A stretch of 59,472 nucleotides of DNA from Pseudanabaena biceps PCC 7429 (GTDB lineage: Bacteria; Cyanobacteriota; Cyanobacteriia; Pseudanabaenales; Pseudanabaenaceae): positions 1 to 59,472 of the forward strand of contig NZ_ALWB01000002.1 in NCBI RefSeq assembly GCF_000332215.1, read 5' to 3'. The position numbers and the translations under genes are program-made. How positions within the stretch are numbered: the stretch's first letter is position 1; every line of letters starts with the position of its first letter. Below the pieces are notes generated by a model that was not told where the DNA came from, made no database searches, and worked only from the letters and a program-made list of their open reading frames with translations. Positions 8,498 to 16,936 of this stretch are shown piece by piece.

Positions 8498-8548
8498 CAA
8501 AGAAATTTTTGAAAGCGTTGCTTTGCAACGCTTTCAAAAATTTCTTTG
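8498..8548. repeat. perfect 51-bp palindromic hairpin
   Basis: The arm CAAAGAAATTTTTGAAAGCG pairs perfectly across the short loop CTTTG. It is placed between B3 and another GC hairpin at 8602-8644. It is not clearly part of families A-D. Confidence 0.65.
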
Positions 8549-8601
8549 GTTTGGGTTTGAGCGCAATGCGCTGTAGGTTTAGTTTGGTATCAAAACCAGA
8601 T

Positions 8602-8644
8602 TCAAAAAGCTGTGGCGTGCGTAGAGTGCGCCACAGCTTTTTGA
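8602..8644. repeat. GC-rich hairpin after the zinc-ribbon gene
   Basis: The stem TCAAAAAGCTGTGGCG...CGCCACAGCTTTTTGA ends immediately before the stop codon of the minus-strand gene at 8645, and TTGGTAT at 8584 nearby is a lone family A end. It could serve as that gene's terminator, since the minus-strand reading ends in a T-containing arm. Confidence 0.55.
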
Positions 8645-8848
8645 TTATATTTCATCGGGTCTTTGGCTGAGGCAGCTACCGCCGCGAGCTGCGTTGCGGA
8701 AAGTTTGTACCGCTTCTACGGTATTAATATGACCGCAGTAAGGACAGTAAACTTGCTCGCCAATTTGGGGCTCGATGTCGGCACGACTCCACCATTTTCG
8801 ACAGCGATCGCAATGAAAGTGATAGAGAAATTCTAAGGAAACCTTCAT
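8645..8848 (-). CDS. small zinc-ribbon protein
   Basis: The 67-residue protein contains HCDRCRKWW near residues 12-20 and VYCPYCGHIN near 33-42, a two-CxxC arrangement typical of a zinc ribbon. It overlaps the upstream glycosyltransferase by four bases (ATGA), so the two genes are translated from one message. Its role is unknown. An inferred possibility is a nucleic-acid or protein adaptor. Confidence 0.7.
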   Translation of the reverse strand: MKVSLEFLYHFHCDRCRKWWSRADIEPQIGEQVYCPYCGHINTVEAVQTFRNAARGGSCLSQRPDEI

Positions 8849-9771
8849 AGGCTTTGCCTAGTTTCTCGATAAGCGGCATATACGCCCTTAACGTTGTACC
8901 AATTCAAGAAAATTCTAGCGATTTCTAGGGCTAATTGGGGCTTACCTTGATTGATGAGCCATGTGAGGAGAGGACGCAGCGATCGCTCGTTGAGCAAGCC
9001 ACCCAAGGACAATATACCCCAAAGCAATACATGGAGCCATGTCATCTGAATCATCATTCTCACTTGCCAAGTGGGATGTTTTTGGTAAAACAATACCCCC
9101 ATACGTCCCCTCTGGGCTTCGACATCGACGAGGGCTGGCAATTGCTCGATCGTAAAGGCGGGATGCCAATGATAGCCAACAGCCTCAGGACATTTGATTA
9201 GTCTTAAGCCGAGATTTTTGAGGCGTACGCCCAGTTCTAGATCTTCCCAGCCATACTGACGGAAGCCAGTATCAAACTTGCCTGCTTCAAGCAGCCAATG
9301 TTTAGCGATCGCTACATTACCCGTTGCAAAAAACGCATGGGAAATATCGGTGATTTTGACAGGTTCAGAGGTGGGTTCGTCAAAATTAGCCGTATTAATT
9401 ACTTGACCGTAGGTAAAGGCGCGATCGCCATTAGCTAGGGATTTTTCTAAAGCCTTTGCATGGGCGGATAAAAATATGGGGGTAACGACAAGATCGCTAT
9501 CGATAAATACGATTACTTCGCCACGCGCGACATCGATGCCTGTATTTCTGGCGATCGCCGCTCCCTCATGATTTTGCAAAACTAATCGGACATGGGGAAA
9601 TTTTTGGGGATGGCTTTGCAAAAATTCCACCGTGCCATCGGTGGAGCCATCATCAACTACTACAATCTCATAGGGAGTTGTAAAATTCTGCGCTTCCATC
9701 GCTTGCAGGCATTTCTGCAATATTGGTAGGCGGTTATAAGTTGGGATAACAATTGACCACATATTGACCAT
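8845..9771 (-). CDS. family 2 glycosyltransferase
   Basis: This enzyme transfers a sugar from a nucleotide donor. The N-terminal GT-A fold shows SIVIPTYNRLPILQKCL, then VVVDDGSTDGTVEF at about 37-50 and FIDSDLVV at about 91-98 for the metal-binding DxD. GWEDLELGVRLK near residue 174 is the WEDLE motif of galactosyltransferase-like GT2/GT7 proteins. The C-terminal 80 residues include a hydrophobic stretch (MTWLHVLLWGILSLGGLL) that may touch the membrane. It lies in tandem with the larger cellulose-synthase-like GT2 gene, so the pair probably builds one envelope glycan; the acceptor is unknown. Confidence 0.88.
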   Translation of the reverse strand: MVNMWSIVIPTYNRLPILQKCLQAMEAQNFTTPYEIVVVDDGSTDGTVEFLQSHPQKFPHVRLVLQNHEGAAIARNTGIDVARGEVIVFIDSDLVVTPIFLSAHAKALEKSLANGDRAFTYGQVINTANFDEPTSEPVKITDISHAFFATGNVAIAKHWLLEAGKFDTGFRQYGWEDLELGVRLKNLGLRLIKCPEAVGYHWHPAFTIEQLPALVDVEAQRGRMGVLFYQKHPTWQVRMMIQMTWLHVLLWGILSLGGLLNERSLRPLLTWLINQGKPQLALEIARIFLNWYNVKGVYAAYRETRQSL

Positions 9772-9781
9772 TATAAAATTT

Positions 9782-9802
9782 AGAGAGCGTTTGGCGCTCT
9801 CT
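9782..9802. terminator. hairpin between the two GT2 genes
   Basis: The short perfect stem AGAGAGCG with loop TTTGG lies between the large and small glycosyltransferase genes. It is modest in size and may attenuate or process rather than stop transcription. Confidence 0.4.
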
Positions 9803-9819
9803 AATTTCGGTTCATTCAG

Positions 9820-11451
9820 TTAATTACGTGATTGCTGCCAAGACTGCCAAAGAGTCAATCCGCCAACATAGCCATAGCTCAACGCATATAAGACCATAAA
9901 GGGCAAAGTTATATATAGACCCTTATGGAAAGCCAATACCGAAGCGATCGCACTATAAATGCATAGCCCGATTTCGATCGCCGCCGTAGCATCAAGGGGG
10001 ATTTTATAAGCCTTATTTTCCCAGCGATCGCTCTTATGTTTGATATCGAACTTGGGCGTACGGCGAAAATTTGCGCCAGTATTTGACAAGCCCGCGAATA
10101 CGGCTCGGCTATTGCTCCAAGAAATACCTGTGCCTAAAACTGCTAACAGAAAAATCCGTCCGAGGCGACGATACCAAAGCTTGGGATATAGATCACGTTG
10201 GGCATGGAAATATAAAAATGGGGGGCCAAAGGTAGCTGGCAGCATAAATACTGACCAAATACCCTCAAAAGAAACTCGCAAAGCGGTTGCACTATCAGGC
10301 GTGATCAGCATCAGAGGAATTGAAAGCAAAACCAAAAGCAACATCAAAGGATGGGCTGAATATCCCGATAAATGCATGGTGGCTTGAAATTTGACGGGAA
10401 AACTGAGATTGGCTTCCCAGATGGCAAACATTAACTTTTTGGCACATTGAATGCTTCCCTTTGCCCAGCGAAACTGCTGTAATTTGAAGGCAAGCATGGC
10501 AACGGGTAGCTCCGCAGGCGCGACGATATTATTGTCATAAACTACCTTCCAGCCTTTGAGTTGAGCGCGATAGCTCAAGTCCATATCTTCAGCGAGGGTA
10601 TCGGCATGCCAACCACCTGCGTCAATAATGGCCTGTCGGTTCCAAATACCCGCAGTACCATTAAAATTTAAGAAATAGCCGTTGTTGCACCTTGCCTGCT
10701 GCTCGATCGCAAAGTGTCCGTCTATTCCTGTGGATTGTAACTTGGTAAGCAACGAATATTCAGAGTTTATATGTCCCCAACGGGTTTGGACTACTGCCAC
10801 CTTGGCATCGGGATTCTCGACATAATGGCGGATCGTATCCTTGAGCCAGTTGGCGGAGGGGATAAAATCAGCATCAAAAATAGCAATGTAATTTCCCTGC
10901 ACGAGAGGCATTGCGTCTTGCAAAGCTCCTGCCTTAAATCCTGTGCGATTGACACGATGGACATATTCGATCCAGAAACCTTGATTTTGGTATTCTTGGA
11001 CGGTTTCGCTGAGGATCTCTTGAGTATCATCGATAGAGTCGTCAAGTACCTGAATTTGCATTCGATCGCGGGGATAGTCCAGCTTACACACAGCATCAAC
11101 CAAGCGGCGCGATACATAGCGCTCGTTAAAAATCGGCAACTGGATCGTAACGATTGGCAGTTCCTCTAAGGCGATCGCATGATGCTCTGGGGGATCGACC
11201 GCCAAAACATAGCTGGCAAAGCTATTGTTTAGAGGTTTGTCGAGGCGAAATTGATCGAAATTGTCAAATTTATTGACAGCGATCGCCCCTGCACTTGTTG
11301 ATGGCGCTGTGGCGGCTTGGGCGGTTTGGTATTCTCTAGCAGGATTAAGCTGCGGAAAAACAAGTTGTTTCCGTAGAGAAAGCTTAGGCTTATGGACAGC
11401 AGTGAGCCAATAAGCATTTAGCCCATAAAGTAATAGCCACATTGCTGCCAC
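9820..11451 (-). CDS. cellulose-synthase-like GT2 glycosyltransferase
   Basis: This is a processive membrane beta-glycosyltransferase type. In order it shows VTIQLPIFNERYVSRRLVDA, DDSIDDTQEI (first Asp), FDADFIP (DxD), AEDMDLSYRAQLKGW and the QQFRWAKGS signature (Q-x-x-R-W). At least four C-terminal transmembrane segments follow. The annotated GTG start at 11451 falls inside the first hydrophobic helix. The frame continues upstream through ILILISILAALNA to an ATT at 11490 that is preceded by AAGAAGGAG at a suitable distance, with a stop codon further up and no ATG. I therefore suspect an ATT start. The product could be a beta-glucan or glucomannan-like polymer. Confidence 0.85.
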   Translation of the reverse strand: MAAMWLLLYGLNAYWLTAVHKPKLSLRKQLVFPQLNPAREYQTAQAATAPSTSAGAIAVNKFDNFDQFRLDKPLNNSFASYVLAVDPPEHHAIALEELPIVTIQLPIFNERYVSRRLVDAVCKLDYPRDRMQIQVLDDSIDDTQEILSETVQEYQNQGFWIEYVHRVNRTGFKAGALQDAMPLVQGNYIAIFDADFIPSANWLKDTIRHYVENPDAKVAVVQTRWGHINSEYSLLTKLQSTGIDGHFAIEQQARCNNGYFLNFNGTAGIWNRQAIIDAGGWHADTLAEDMDLSYRAQLKGWKVVYDNNIVAPAELPVAMLAFKLQQFRWAKGSIQCAKKLMFAIWEANLSFPVKFQATMHLSGYSAHPLMLLLVLLSIPLMLITPDSATALRVSFEGIWSVFMLPATFGPPFLYFHAQRDLYPKLWYRRLGRIFLLAVLGTGISWSNSRAVFAGLSNTGANFRRTPKFDIKHKSDRWENKAYKIPLDATAAIEIGLCIYSAIASVLAFHKGLYITLPFMVLYALSYGYVGGLTLWQSWQQSRN

Positions 11452-11680
11452 AGCATTGAGGGCGGCTAGGATCGATATTAGTATCAGAATGACTCTTGAC
11501 TCCTTCTTACCACACGAAGCACTAATCTATAAAAATTGAGCAGAAAAGCGAAATTAGCACACTAAGAAATATTACGATGCTTGTCCTGTATTTGTAGAAA
11601 AATTTACGATTTGACGTTAAGTATTTATACGCTTAAGTGTGAATCTTAATAAATATGATGAAGGTTTGCCAAATATCTAC

Positions 11681-11710
11681 AGATGGAAATAGATGGAAAT
11701 AGATGGAAAT
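11681..11710. repeat. 10-bp tandem repeat, three copies
   Basis: AGATGGAAAT is repeated three times exactly in the gap between the 3' end of rnc and the GT2 gene start. It has no evident function. Confidence 0.7.
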
Positions 11711-11717
11711 TACCTAA

Positions 11718-11742
11718 AATAAATTTGCGTCGCAAATTTATT
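11718..11742 (-). terminator. palindrome downstream of rnc
   Basis: The perfect inverted repeat AATAAATTTGCG/CGCAAATTTATT lies 19 bases past the rnc stop codon. The AT-rich arms could provide a weak terminator for rnc. Confidence 0.5.
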
Positions 11743-11760
11743 GTTGCGGTTTGGGGGCGG

Positions 11761-12525
11761 TTAAATTTCATTTTGCATTCTTTCAAGGGCGATCGCAGCC
11801 GCTTCTTGTTGCGCCGCCTTGATACTTTTACCCTGTCCTTTGCCCCAACAGCGATCGTTAAACCATACTTCTACAGAAAAAATATTGGTCTGCTTTGATT
11901 CAGTTGTTTCAATGTTGCGATATTCGGGTAACCTCTTCCACCGACCCTGCGTTAATTCTTGCAGCGCGACCTTGTAGTTACCCAAGGCAGGAATTGCTAG
12001 CAACGCTGAGGCAAAACGTTGCATATGTGGGTCGAGCCATTTGCGAATCAAGTGCAGATCCCTTGTATTGACATATATCGCTGCCATTAAAGCCTCAAGG
12101 GCATCCGCTAGGAGCGATCTCAGAGCTTGGGCATCGTTCCGAGCCGCATTTGAGACGACAACATATTTTTGCAGTTCGTAAATGCTGGCAATTTCGGCGA
12201 GGGTTTTGTCACTAACGAGATGCGATCTCAATGCGGCTAGGTCTCCCACCGAGCGATCGCCATAGCGCTCTTGTAAAAATAAACTCACCGACAGGCGCAA
12301 CACGCTATCGCCCACAAACTCTAATTGATCGTTGTTGTAGGTAGTTGAGAAACTTGGATGCACCAAAGCGCGATCGATTAGCAGCCAGTCAAAACCTTCA
12401 GGGTTTTGCGATGGATTGATCGTTTCTAGTTTTGTCTGCTCTAGTCCGAGCTGTTCTAATAAACGGACTAATTCTCTTTGACGGCGTGGATCGATGGTGG
12501 ATGGCATGAGACTTTGCAGATACAA
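11761..12525 (-). CDS. rnc: ribonuclease III
   Basis: The enzyme cleaves double-stranded RNA in rRNA processing and mRNA turnover. The endonuclease domain has the signature NDQLEFVGDSVLRLSVS at about residues 64-80, with the metal-binding Glu and Asp, and the second acidic cluster in ADALEALMAAIYVN. The C-terminal double-stranded RNA binding domain runs from about residue 180 (LQELTQGRW) to KAAQQEAAAIALERM. At 254 residues it is a normal length. An alternative start, MPSTIDPRR, lies six codons in. Cyanobacteria often have several RNase III or mini-III genes; this is the full-length type. Confidence 0.92.
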   Translation of the reverse strand: MYLQSLMPSTIDPRRQRELVRLLEQLGLEQTKLETINPSQNPEGFDWLLIDRALVHPSFSTTYNNDQLEFVGDSVLRLSVSLFLQERYGDRSVGDLAALRSHLVSDKTLAEIASIYELQKYVVVSNAARNDAQALRSLLADALEALMAAIYVNTRDLHLIRKWLDPHMQRFASALLAIPALGNYKVALQELTQGRWKRLPEYRNIETTESKQTNIFSVEVWFNDRCWGKGQGKSIKAAQQEAAAIALERMQNEI

Positions 12526-12570
12526 TTACAGCAACTTCGTAAATATGTATGATCGTAGTTCATCGCAACC

Positions 12571-13878
12571 ATGACTAAAAGGTTTTTCTCCACACTTTGC
12601 CTAGCTTTCCTAGCGATAGTGACAACTATTTGGATTGTGGCTTGTCAGTCCAGCCCAACATCTACAGGCTCTAACACCACAACACCAGCGACAGGCTCTG
12701 GTGGCGGTACTAAAGATGCTCTCCGTTTAGGCTCCTTACTCCCAGCTACGGGAGATCTATCTTCGATCGGTGCGCCCATGATCAAGGCGACGGATTTTCT
12801 CGTTGAGACCGTGAATAAGTGCGGCGGTGTGTTAGGTAAACCGATCGCTTATTTTAAAGAGGATGATCGTACTGATCCGCCCGCAGGTGCTGAAGCGATG
12901 ACCAAATTGGTTAAGGTCGATAATGTCGGGGCTGTAGTTGGTGCTTATGCCAGCAGTGTTTCCACCGCTGCTTTAGCGATCGCCGTTCCTAACAAAGTCG
13001 TGATGATTTCGCCTGGCAGCACCAGCCCCATCTTTACCGAGCGGGCTAAAAAAGGTGAATTTCAAGGCTATTGGTATCGGACTGCCCCACCTGATACTTA
13101 TCAGGCTCTGGCTCTCGCCAACTTAGCCTATAAGAAAGGAGCGAAAAAAGTTGCTACCCTCGTCATCAACAATGACTACGGCGTAGGCTTTGAGAAAGCG
13201 TTTGTGGAAGCTTTTGAAAAACTGGGCGGGACAATTGTAAATAAAAGCAAACCGACCCGTTACGATCCCAAAGCAACCACCTTTGAAGCTGAGGCAAAAG
13301 GAGCCTTTGGCAGCAAACCCGATGCCGTCGCCGCCATTCTCTATCCCGATTCTGGTGGTGCAGTGATCAAGGCTGCCTTCGAGCAAGGTTTAACTAAAGA
13401 TGTAAAAATTCTGCTTACCGACGGCGTTAAAACCGAAGATTTTCCAAAACTAATTGGCAATACTCCCGATGGTAAATTGATCTTGGCAGGAGCGATCGGC
13501 ACAGTTCCGGGAGCCGATGGTAAAGCCCTTGCCGAATTTACCAAGAGCTATAAAGATAAAACAGGGCAAGATCTAGCCGCTTTTGTCCCCCATTCCTACG
13601 ATGCCGCCGCCCTAGTAGCGATCGCTGCTGAAGCTGCCAAAGATGCCACCGGTGATGGGATCAAGAGCAAAATTCGTGACATTGCCAATGCTCCTGGCAA
13701 GGAAGTTACTGACGTTTGCGAAGCGATCAAACTTGTTAAGGCAGGTACAGAGATTGACTATCAAGGTGCAAGTGGCAATGTCGAGCTAGATGAATATGGT
13801 GATGTCAAAGGCAGCTACGATGTTTGGGAGGTGCAACCCGATGGCAAGATCAAGGTAATCGATCGCGTTTCACCCTAA
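12571..13878 (+). CDS. amino-acid ABC transporter substrate-binding lipoprotein
   Basis: The protein captures a ligand in the periplasm for an ABC importer. The signal sequence ends in the lipobox IVAC (Cys at about residue 26), followed by a Ser/Thr/Gly-rich linker and a type I periplasmic binding fold. LRLGSLLPATGDLSSIG opens the fold, then VGAYASSVSTAALAIAVPN and TLVINNDYGVGFEKAF. It resembles the LivK/NatB branch for branched-chain and neutral amino acids. No permease or ATPase gene is adjacent, which is common for cyanobacterial N-I and N-II systems. The ligand is uncertain. Confidence 0.85.
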   Translation: MTKRFFSTLCLAFLAIVTTIWIVACQSSPTSTGSNTTTPATGSGGGTKDALRLGSLLPATGDLSSIGAPMIKATDFLVETVNKCGGVLGKPIAYFKEDDRTDPPAGAEAMTKLVKVDNVGAVVGAYASSVSTAALAIAVPNKVVMISPGSTSPIFTERAKKGEFQGYWYRTAPPDTYQALALANLAYKKGAKKVATLVINNDYGVGFEKAFVEAFEKLGGTIVNKSKPTRYDPKATTFEAEAKGAFGSKPDAVAAILYPDSGGAVIKAAFEQGLTKDVKILLTDGVKTEDFPKLIGNTPDGKLILAGAIGTVPGADGKALAEFTKSYKDKTGQDLAAFVPHSYDAAALVAIAAEAAKDATGDGIKSKIRDIANAPGKEVTDVCEAIKLVKAGTEIDYQGASGNVELDEYGDVKGSYDVWEVQPDGKIKVIDRVSP

Positions 13879-13893
13879 TCACTAACCAAAGCT

Positions 13894-13942
13894 AAATAGG
13901 TAAGGATGGGCGGCGCGAAGCGCCGCCCATCCTTACCTATTT
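13894..13942. repeat. family C hairpin (copy C2)
   Basis: The core is identical to C1, but the outer stem is different (AAATAGGTAAGGATG pairing to CATCCTTACCTATTT). It is placed 15 bases after the binding protein gene and abuts element A4 with no gap. Confidence 0.75.
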
Positions 13943-14047
13943 AAACCAAATCACAAAAGTGTGGCTACACTCTTGGGAATTAAAACCTAAATCCAGTAAG
14001 GGTTTTAAAATCACAAAATGGCGTAGCCATTTTGTGATTTGGTATTA
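13943..14047. repeat. family A composite hairpin element (copy A4, inverted order)
   Basis: The order is reversed relative to A2. The GTGTGGCTACAC hairpin comes first, then the centre AAATCCAGTAAGGGTTTT, then a hairpin with arm ATCACAAAATGG and the end TTTGGTATTA. The first hairpin has lost perfect pairing in its right arm (ACTCTTGGGAAT). Confidence 0.7.
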
Positions 14048-14158
14048 AACCAAAATTCTTGGAGATGATTGGATAGTCTCAGTCTCAATCTTCCCAAAAC
14101 CTGCTAATCTTTTTGTAAAAATTCACCCAATACAGTCATCAATAAAGGCGCTACACCT

Positions 14159-14551
14159 ATGGCGATCGAACTTAAAGCTGCTGCTCCGCAAGAAGTTTCA
14201 ATCTACATGCCCTATTATCGAGAGCCAAGCAAGCGTCAGGCTCTTCCCTACGCAATTTCTCTATACAAACATGGTGAAATTACTGGTGAACGTCATATAG
14301 AAGGAAGCGCTCCCGTTTCTTTTATGGCAGTATGGCGGGTTGCCAATCTACCCTCCGACCTCGTTCTATGTCGAGTCACCTTCGATGGAGATGCCGACAT
14401 GAGCTATGAGATGACATTAGAAAATTCAGAATTTGTTGGCTATCTAATTGAGGTGGTTTCGAGTATTCGTGACAAAGGCTATGTGGATTTCCCCCAAATC
14501 TTCTATAGCAAGTTGTTTCGCCTGAAACTAGCTAGCGCTGAAGGTAATTAG
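14159..14551 (+). CDS. ebsA: EbsA-like type IV pilus biogenesis protein
   Basis: The 130-residue protein resembles EbsA, a small cyanobacterial protein needed for type IV pilus assembly and biofilm self-suppression in Synechococcus. The pattern that prompts the call is YMPYYREPSKRQALPYAISLY, then FMAVWRVANLPSDLVLCRVTFDGDADMSYE and the end VDFPQIFYSKLFRLKL. I rely on memory of the family here and have not aligned it. No signal peptide or membrane segment is visible. A pilin gene lies 6 kb downstream. If it is not EbsA, it is a conserved cyanobacterial protein of unknown function. Confidence 0.55.
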   Translation: MAIELKAAAPQEVSIYMPYYREPSKRQALPYAISLYKHGEITGERHIEGSAPVSFMAVWRVANLPSDLVLCRVTFDGDADMSYEMTLENSEFVGYLIEVVSSIRDKGYVDFPQIFYSKLFRLKLASAEGN

Positions 14552-14631
14552 GAGCAATTAATTTTCTGCTTTAATTTTTTTGCTAAAGATTTGCTTTAAT
14601 TTTTTGCTAAAGAGCAGCCCAAAAAACATCA

Positions 14632-14650
14632 ACTAATGTATAATCCTAAG
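14632..14650 (+). promoter_or_regulatory. possible promoter -10 for the unknown cluster
   Basis: TGTATAAT at 14637-14644 is a consensus -10 with an extended -10-like TG. No good -35 box is visible. Two direct repeats of TGCTTTAATTTTTTGCTAAAG lie just upstream at 14569-14613. It stands about 100 bases ahead of the gene at 14743. Confidence 0.35.
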
Positions 14651-14742
14651 CTCAAATCTTGCTAAAAAAAACAAAGTCAGCTAAAGTCCTGATGCCGCTT
14701 TTTATAAGGCAAAAGAATAGTTAAATTTAAGGGGTTTACATT

Positions 14743-15003
14743 GTGTCATATGCCGCCCAACGCCTCGAACAACCAGAAAGACCAGAACCTGTAGCCAAAA
14801 AAGTCGATCCGCTCATTATTAGAGCTGCTAAACAGATTTATCGATACTACGCGGATTCCTATGCAGCGCAATTGCCCCGTCCGATGGGCATAGCGATCAA
14901 CCGCATAGATATGACTGGAAAACTGATTTACTCCCAACTAATTTTGTTGCCCCAAGAAAGCTTTGTCCCAATGGAGTTAATTGAACTATCTGACTACCAT
15001 TAA
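14743..15003 (+). CDS. unrecognised small protein (cluster gene 1)
   Basis: This 86-residue protein has a GTG start preceded by AAGGGG at a reasonable distance. I do not recognise it. It begins with a Pro/Glu-rich stretch (RLEQPERPEPVAKKVDP), followed by a helix-like segment IIRAAKQIYRYYADSYAAQL and a strand-rich end (GIAINRIDMTGKLIYSQLILLP). It has no signal peptide or membrane segment. It opens a run of five same-strand genes ending in a GH19 hydrolase. Confidence 0.55.
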   Translation: MSYAAQRLEQPERPEPVAKKVDPLIIRAAKQIYRYYADSYAAQLPRPMGIAINRIDMTGKLIYSQLILLPQESFVPMELIELSDYH

Positions 15004-15226
15004 ATTAAAGTTAAAGTTGGTTTAATTAAATTGCTGATAGATTGCATAAATTATGAATAAATTTATGAATAAATTAATTTAGTTGAAATCAATTTATTCA
15101 AAAATCATAAAAATTGATTTATATAAAGTCTTTGATTATGTAGAAGTTTGTGGTTAAGCGGTTAAAATTTGACTTAGCTATCTTGTTCGATCTAAATTTA
15201 TTAGGATTTTACCCTAGGTATCTGTT

Positions 15227-15670
15227 ATGACATACGCAACTTCTTCTACTTCCGTAACTACGACAGTTACTGCGTCGGTGCGTTTTCAAGACAAGCTCAA
15301 AGAAAGCAAGAACTTTGGTGATGCTTTGGTAGAGATATTTTCCGATCTTGTGGAGTTGGAAATCGTAACTTGGGTTGCCCATGAGGGCGATACTACCCAT
15401 AAAGAAGGTAATCGTCTAAAGACCACTATTAACCTGATCGATGGTGATATCGAAAATGAGATTGGGGCTGATTTCTTACAAGGGTCTCCCTATGCGGAGC
15501 TACGGAGCTTTCATGAAACTCAGGTCGCCAAGGGGGCGGAAACAATTGCCAATAATCTCAAAACCCTAGTAGATATTGGTGAGAAAGTGACAGAAATGTT
15601 ACAAGGTAACAAAGATGAGAAGCCTAGCGATATCAATGCAGGTGTAACGCGTTTGCCAAGCTATGCTTAA
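15227..15670 (+). CDS. unrecognised protein (cluster gene 2)
   Basis: The 147-residue protein starts with a Ser/Thr-rich tail (TYATSSTSVTTTVTASV) and then a soluble domain. VRFQDKLKESKNFGDALVEI is followed by LVELEIVTWVAHEGD, LKTTINLIDGDIENEIGADFL and YAELRSFHETQVAKGAETI. I recall similar short proteins in other cyanobacteria, always without a function. The motif VEIFSDLVELEIVTWV resembles VLEEITSLEINTMIV in cluster gene 3, which hints at distant relationship. There is no signal peptide. Confidence 0.6.
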   Translation: MTYATSSTSVTTTVTASVRFQDKLKESKNFGDALVEIFSDLVELEIVTWVAHEGDTTHKEGNRLKTTINLIDGDIENEIGADFLQGSPYAELRSFHETQVAKGAETIANNLKTLVDIGEKVTEMLQGNKDEKPSDINAGVTRLPSYA

Positions 15671-15694
15671 TTGATTGAATCGTTGAATTGTTGA

Positions 15695-15807
15695 CAAGAC
15701 TTGCATTAATCAAGACTTGTATTAATCAAGACTTGCATTAATCAAGAATTACATTAATTAAGACTTGCATTAGTATAGGGCTTGCATTAATCAAGACTTG
15801 TATTGAC
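15695..15807. repeat. 16-bp tandem repeat array, about seven units
   Basis: Units vary around CAAGACTTGCATTAAT: six of 16 bases and one of 17 at 15775-15791, with one to five substitutions in the later units. The array fills most of the gap between cluster genes 2 and 3. There are no spacers, so it is not CRISPR. It could be an iteron-like protein binding array or neutral slippage. Confidence 0.8.
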
Positions 15808-15949
15808 AGTATTAAACAGTATTAAGCAGTATATTAAAATTAAAAAATCATAACTCTTATAGCAATGTAGCAAGCAATGAGTTGCTAGGATTTTGTTTAC
15901 AGCATTTATAGCTTTCAATGAACTTTCGATCTAGGGCTTAGGCAACAGT

Positions 15950-16858
15950 ATGCAATTTGGTAAAAGCAACGCTGAGAAAGACGAGCAGAGGAGTAATGCT
16001 AGGATTGAAAAAGCCTCAAAAAAGCAGGTAGAGGCTTCTTTGTCTATAGATGAGAAAGATGTCCCCAAGGAAGCAGCAGGACAAAGTGCATCGCTCAATA
16101 GCTTTCGAGAAACGATCAAAGATGTTTTAGAAGAGATTACCTCTCTAGAGATCAATACGATGATCGTTGGCAATATTCCCATGTCAAAGTTTGATGTGCA
16201 GGAATTTTATATGGATATTTCCGATAAGATCGCATACAAAACTGAGCAAGGACTGCAAAACGTTAAAGAATCTCTACTCGAACGTAGCGCTCAACTCAAG
16301 CCAAAGGGAGCGTCACTTCCGCAACAAACGTCAACCTCCTTACTACCGAAGGAAGCCGCAGCTATAGAGCAATATAGAGCTGAGTTGACTAGCTATAACC
16401 AAGACTTAGAAACTTACAAATCCGCCGAACAGATTTTTAATGATCGCAAGAATTCCTTAGATCCTCTCGCTAAGGAACAGTTTGAGCGGGAACATGCCTG
16501 CTATTCTGAAATCTCTAGGCAGTTAGCAAAGTTGAAGATTCCTAAAGATGCTAGCGGTAAGATTATTTCCGATGCCCCGATGATTCGTTATTTTCGGAAG
16601 TTATGGGAATTTGAGCAGTCGGTTTTAAATGGCGAACGCATTTTTGCCCAGACTAAGTTTCACCTTGATGGAGATTTGACAAATAAATTTATCGACGATT
16701 TGTTTATGCCGAGCAAAAGCAGAATCGATCCGAAAATGACCCAGCTTGTTTTTGATTTGCATCGTCAAGGTGTTGAGAATGCTCAAAAGCAATGGTCGGG
16801 GCTTATTACAACCTGTGTAAACCTAGTCAAGAGTCTCATGCCGTTTCGCGCTCAATAA
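15950..16858 (+). CDS. unrecognised coiled-coil-rich protein (cluster gene 3)
   Basis: The 302-residue protein is charged and helix-rich. An N-terminal Lys/Glu-rich region (NAEKDEQRSNARIEKASKK) precedes a domain at about 45-110 (SFRETIKDVLEEITSLEINTMIVGNI, read in parts, then FDVQEFYMDISDKI). A probable coiled coil follows around 140-205 (AAAIEQYRAELTSYNQDLE), and then a compact C-terminal part ending VNLVKSLMPFRAQ. No signal peptide or transmembrane segment is seen. It shares the EI..LEI.T.(I/V)V pattern with cluster gene 2. I do not recognise the family. Confidence 0.6.
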   Translation: MQFGKSNAEKDEQRSNARIEKASKKQVEASLSIDEKDVPKEAAGQSASLNSFRETIKDVLEEITSLEINTMIVGNIPMSKFDVQEFYMDISDKIAYKTEQGLQNVKESLLERSAQLKPKGASLPQQTSTSLLPKEAAAIEQYRAELTSYNQDLETYKSAEQIFNDRKNSLDPLAKEQFEREHACYSEISRQLAKLKIPKDASGKIISDAPMIRYFRKLWEFEQSVLNGERIFAQTKFHLDGDLTNKFIDDLFMPSKSRIDPKMTQLVFDLHRQGVENAQKQWSGLITTCVNLVKSLMPFRAQ

Positions 16859-16936
16859 GTTGACAGAGATGCGAACGACTGGCAGAGATACGAATGATTG
16901 TCAAAAATGTAGAAATTTATAGATTGTGGAGTTAAG

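Noticed and set aside
8935-9201. Open frame opposite the small glycosyltransferase
   Set aside because: It overlaps a gene with unmistakable GT2 motifs and has no motifs of its own.
15695-15807. Direct repeats considered as a CRISPR array
   Set aside because: Units of 16 bases are contiguous without spacers, and no cas genes are present.
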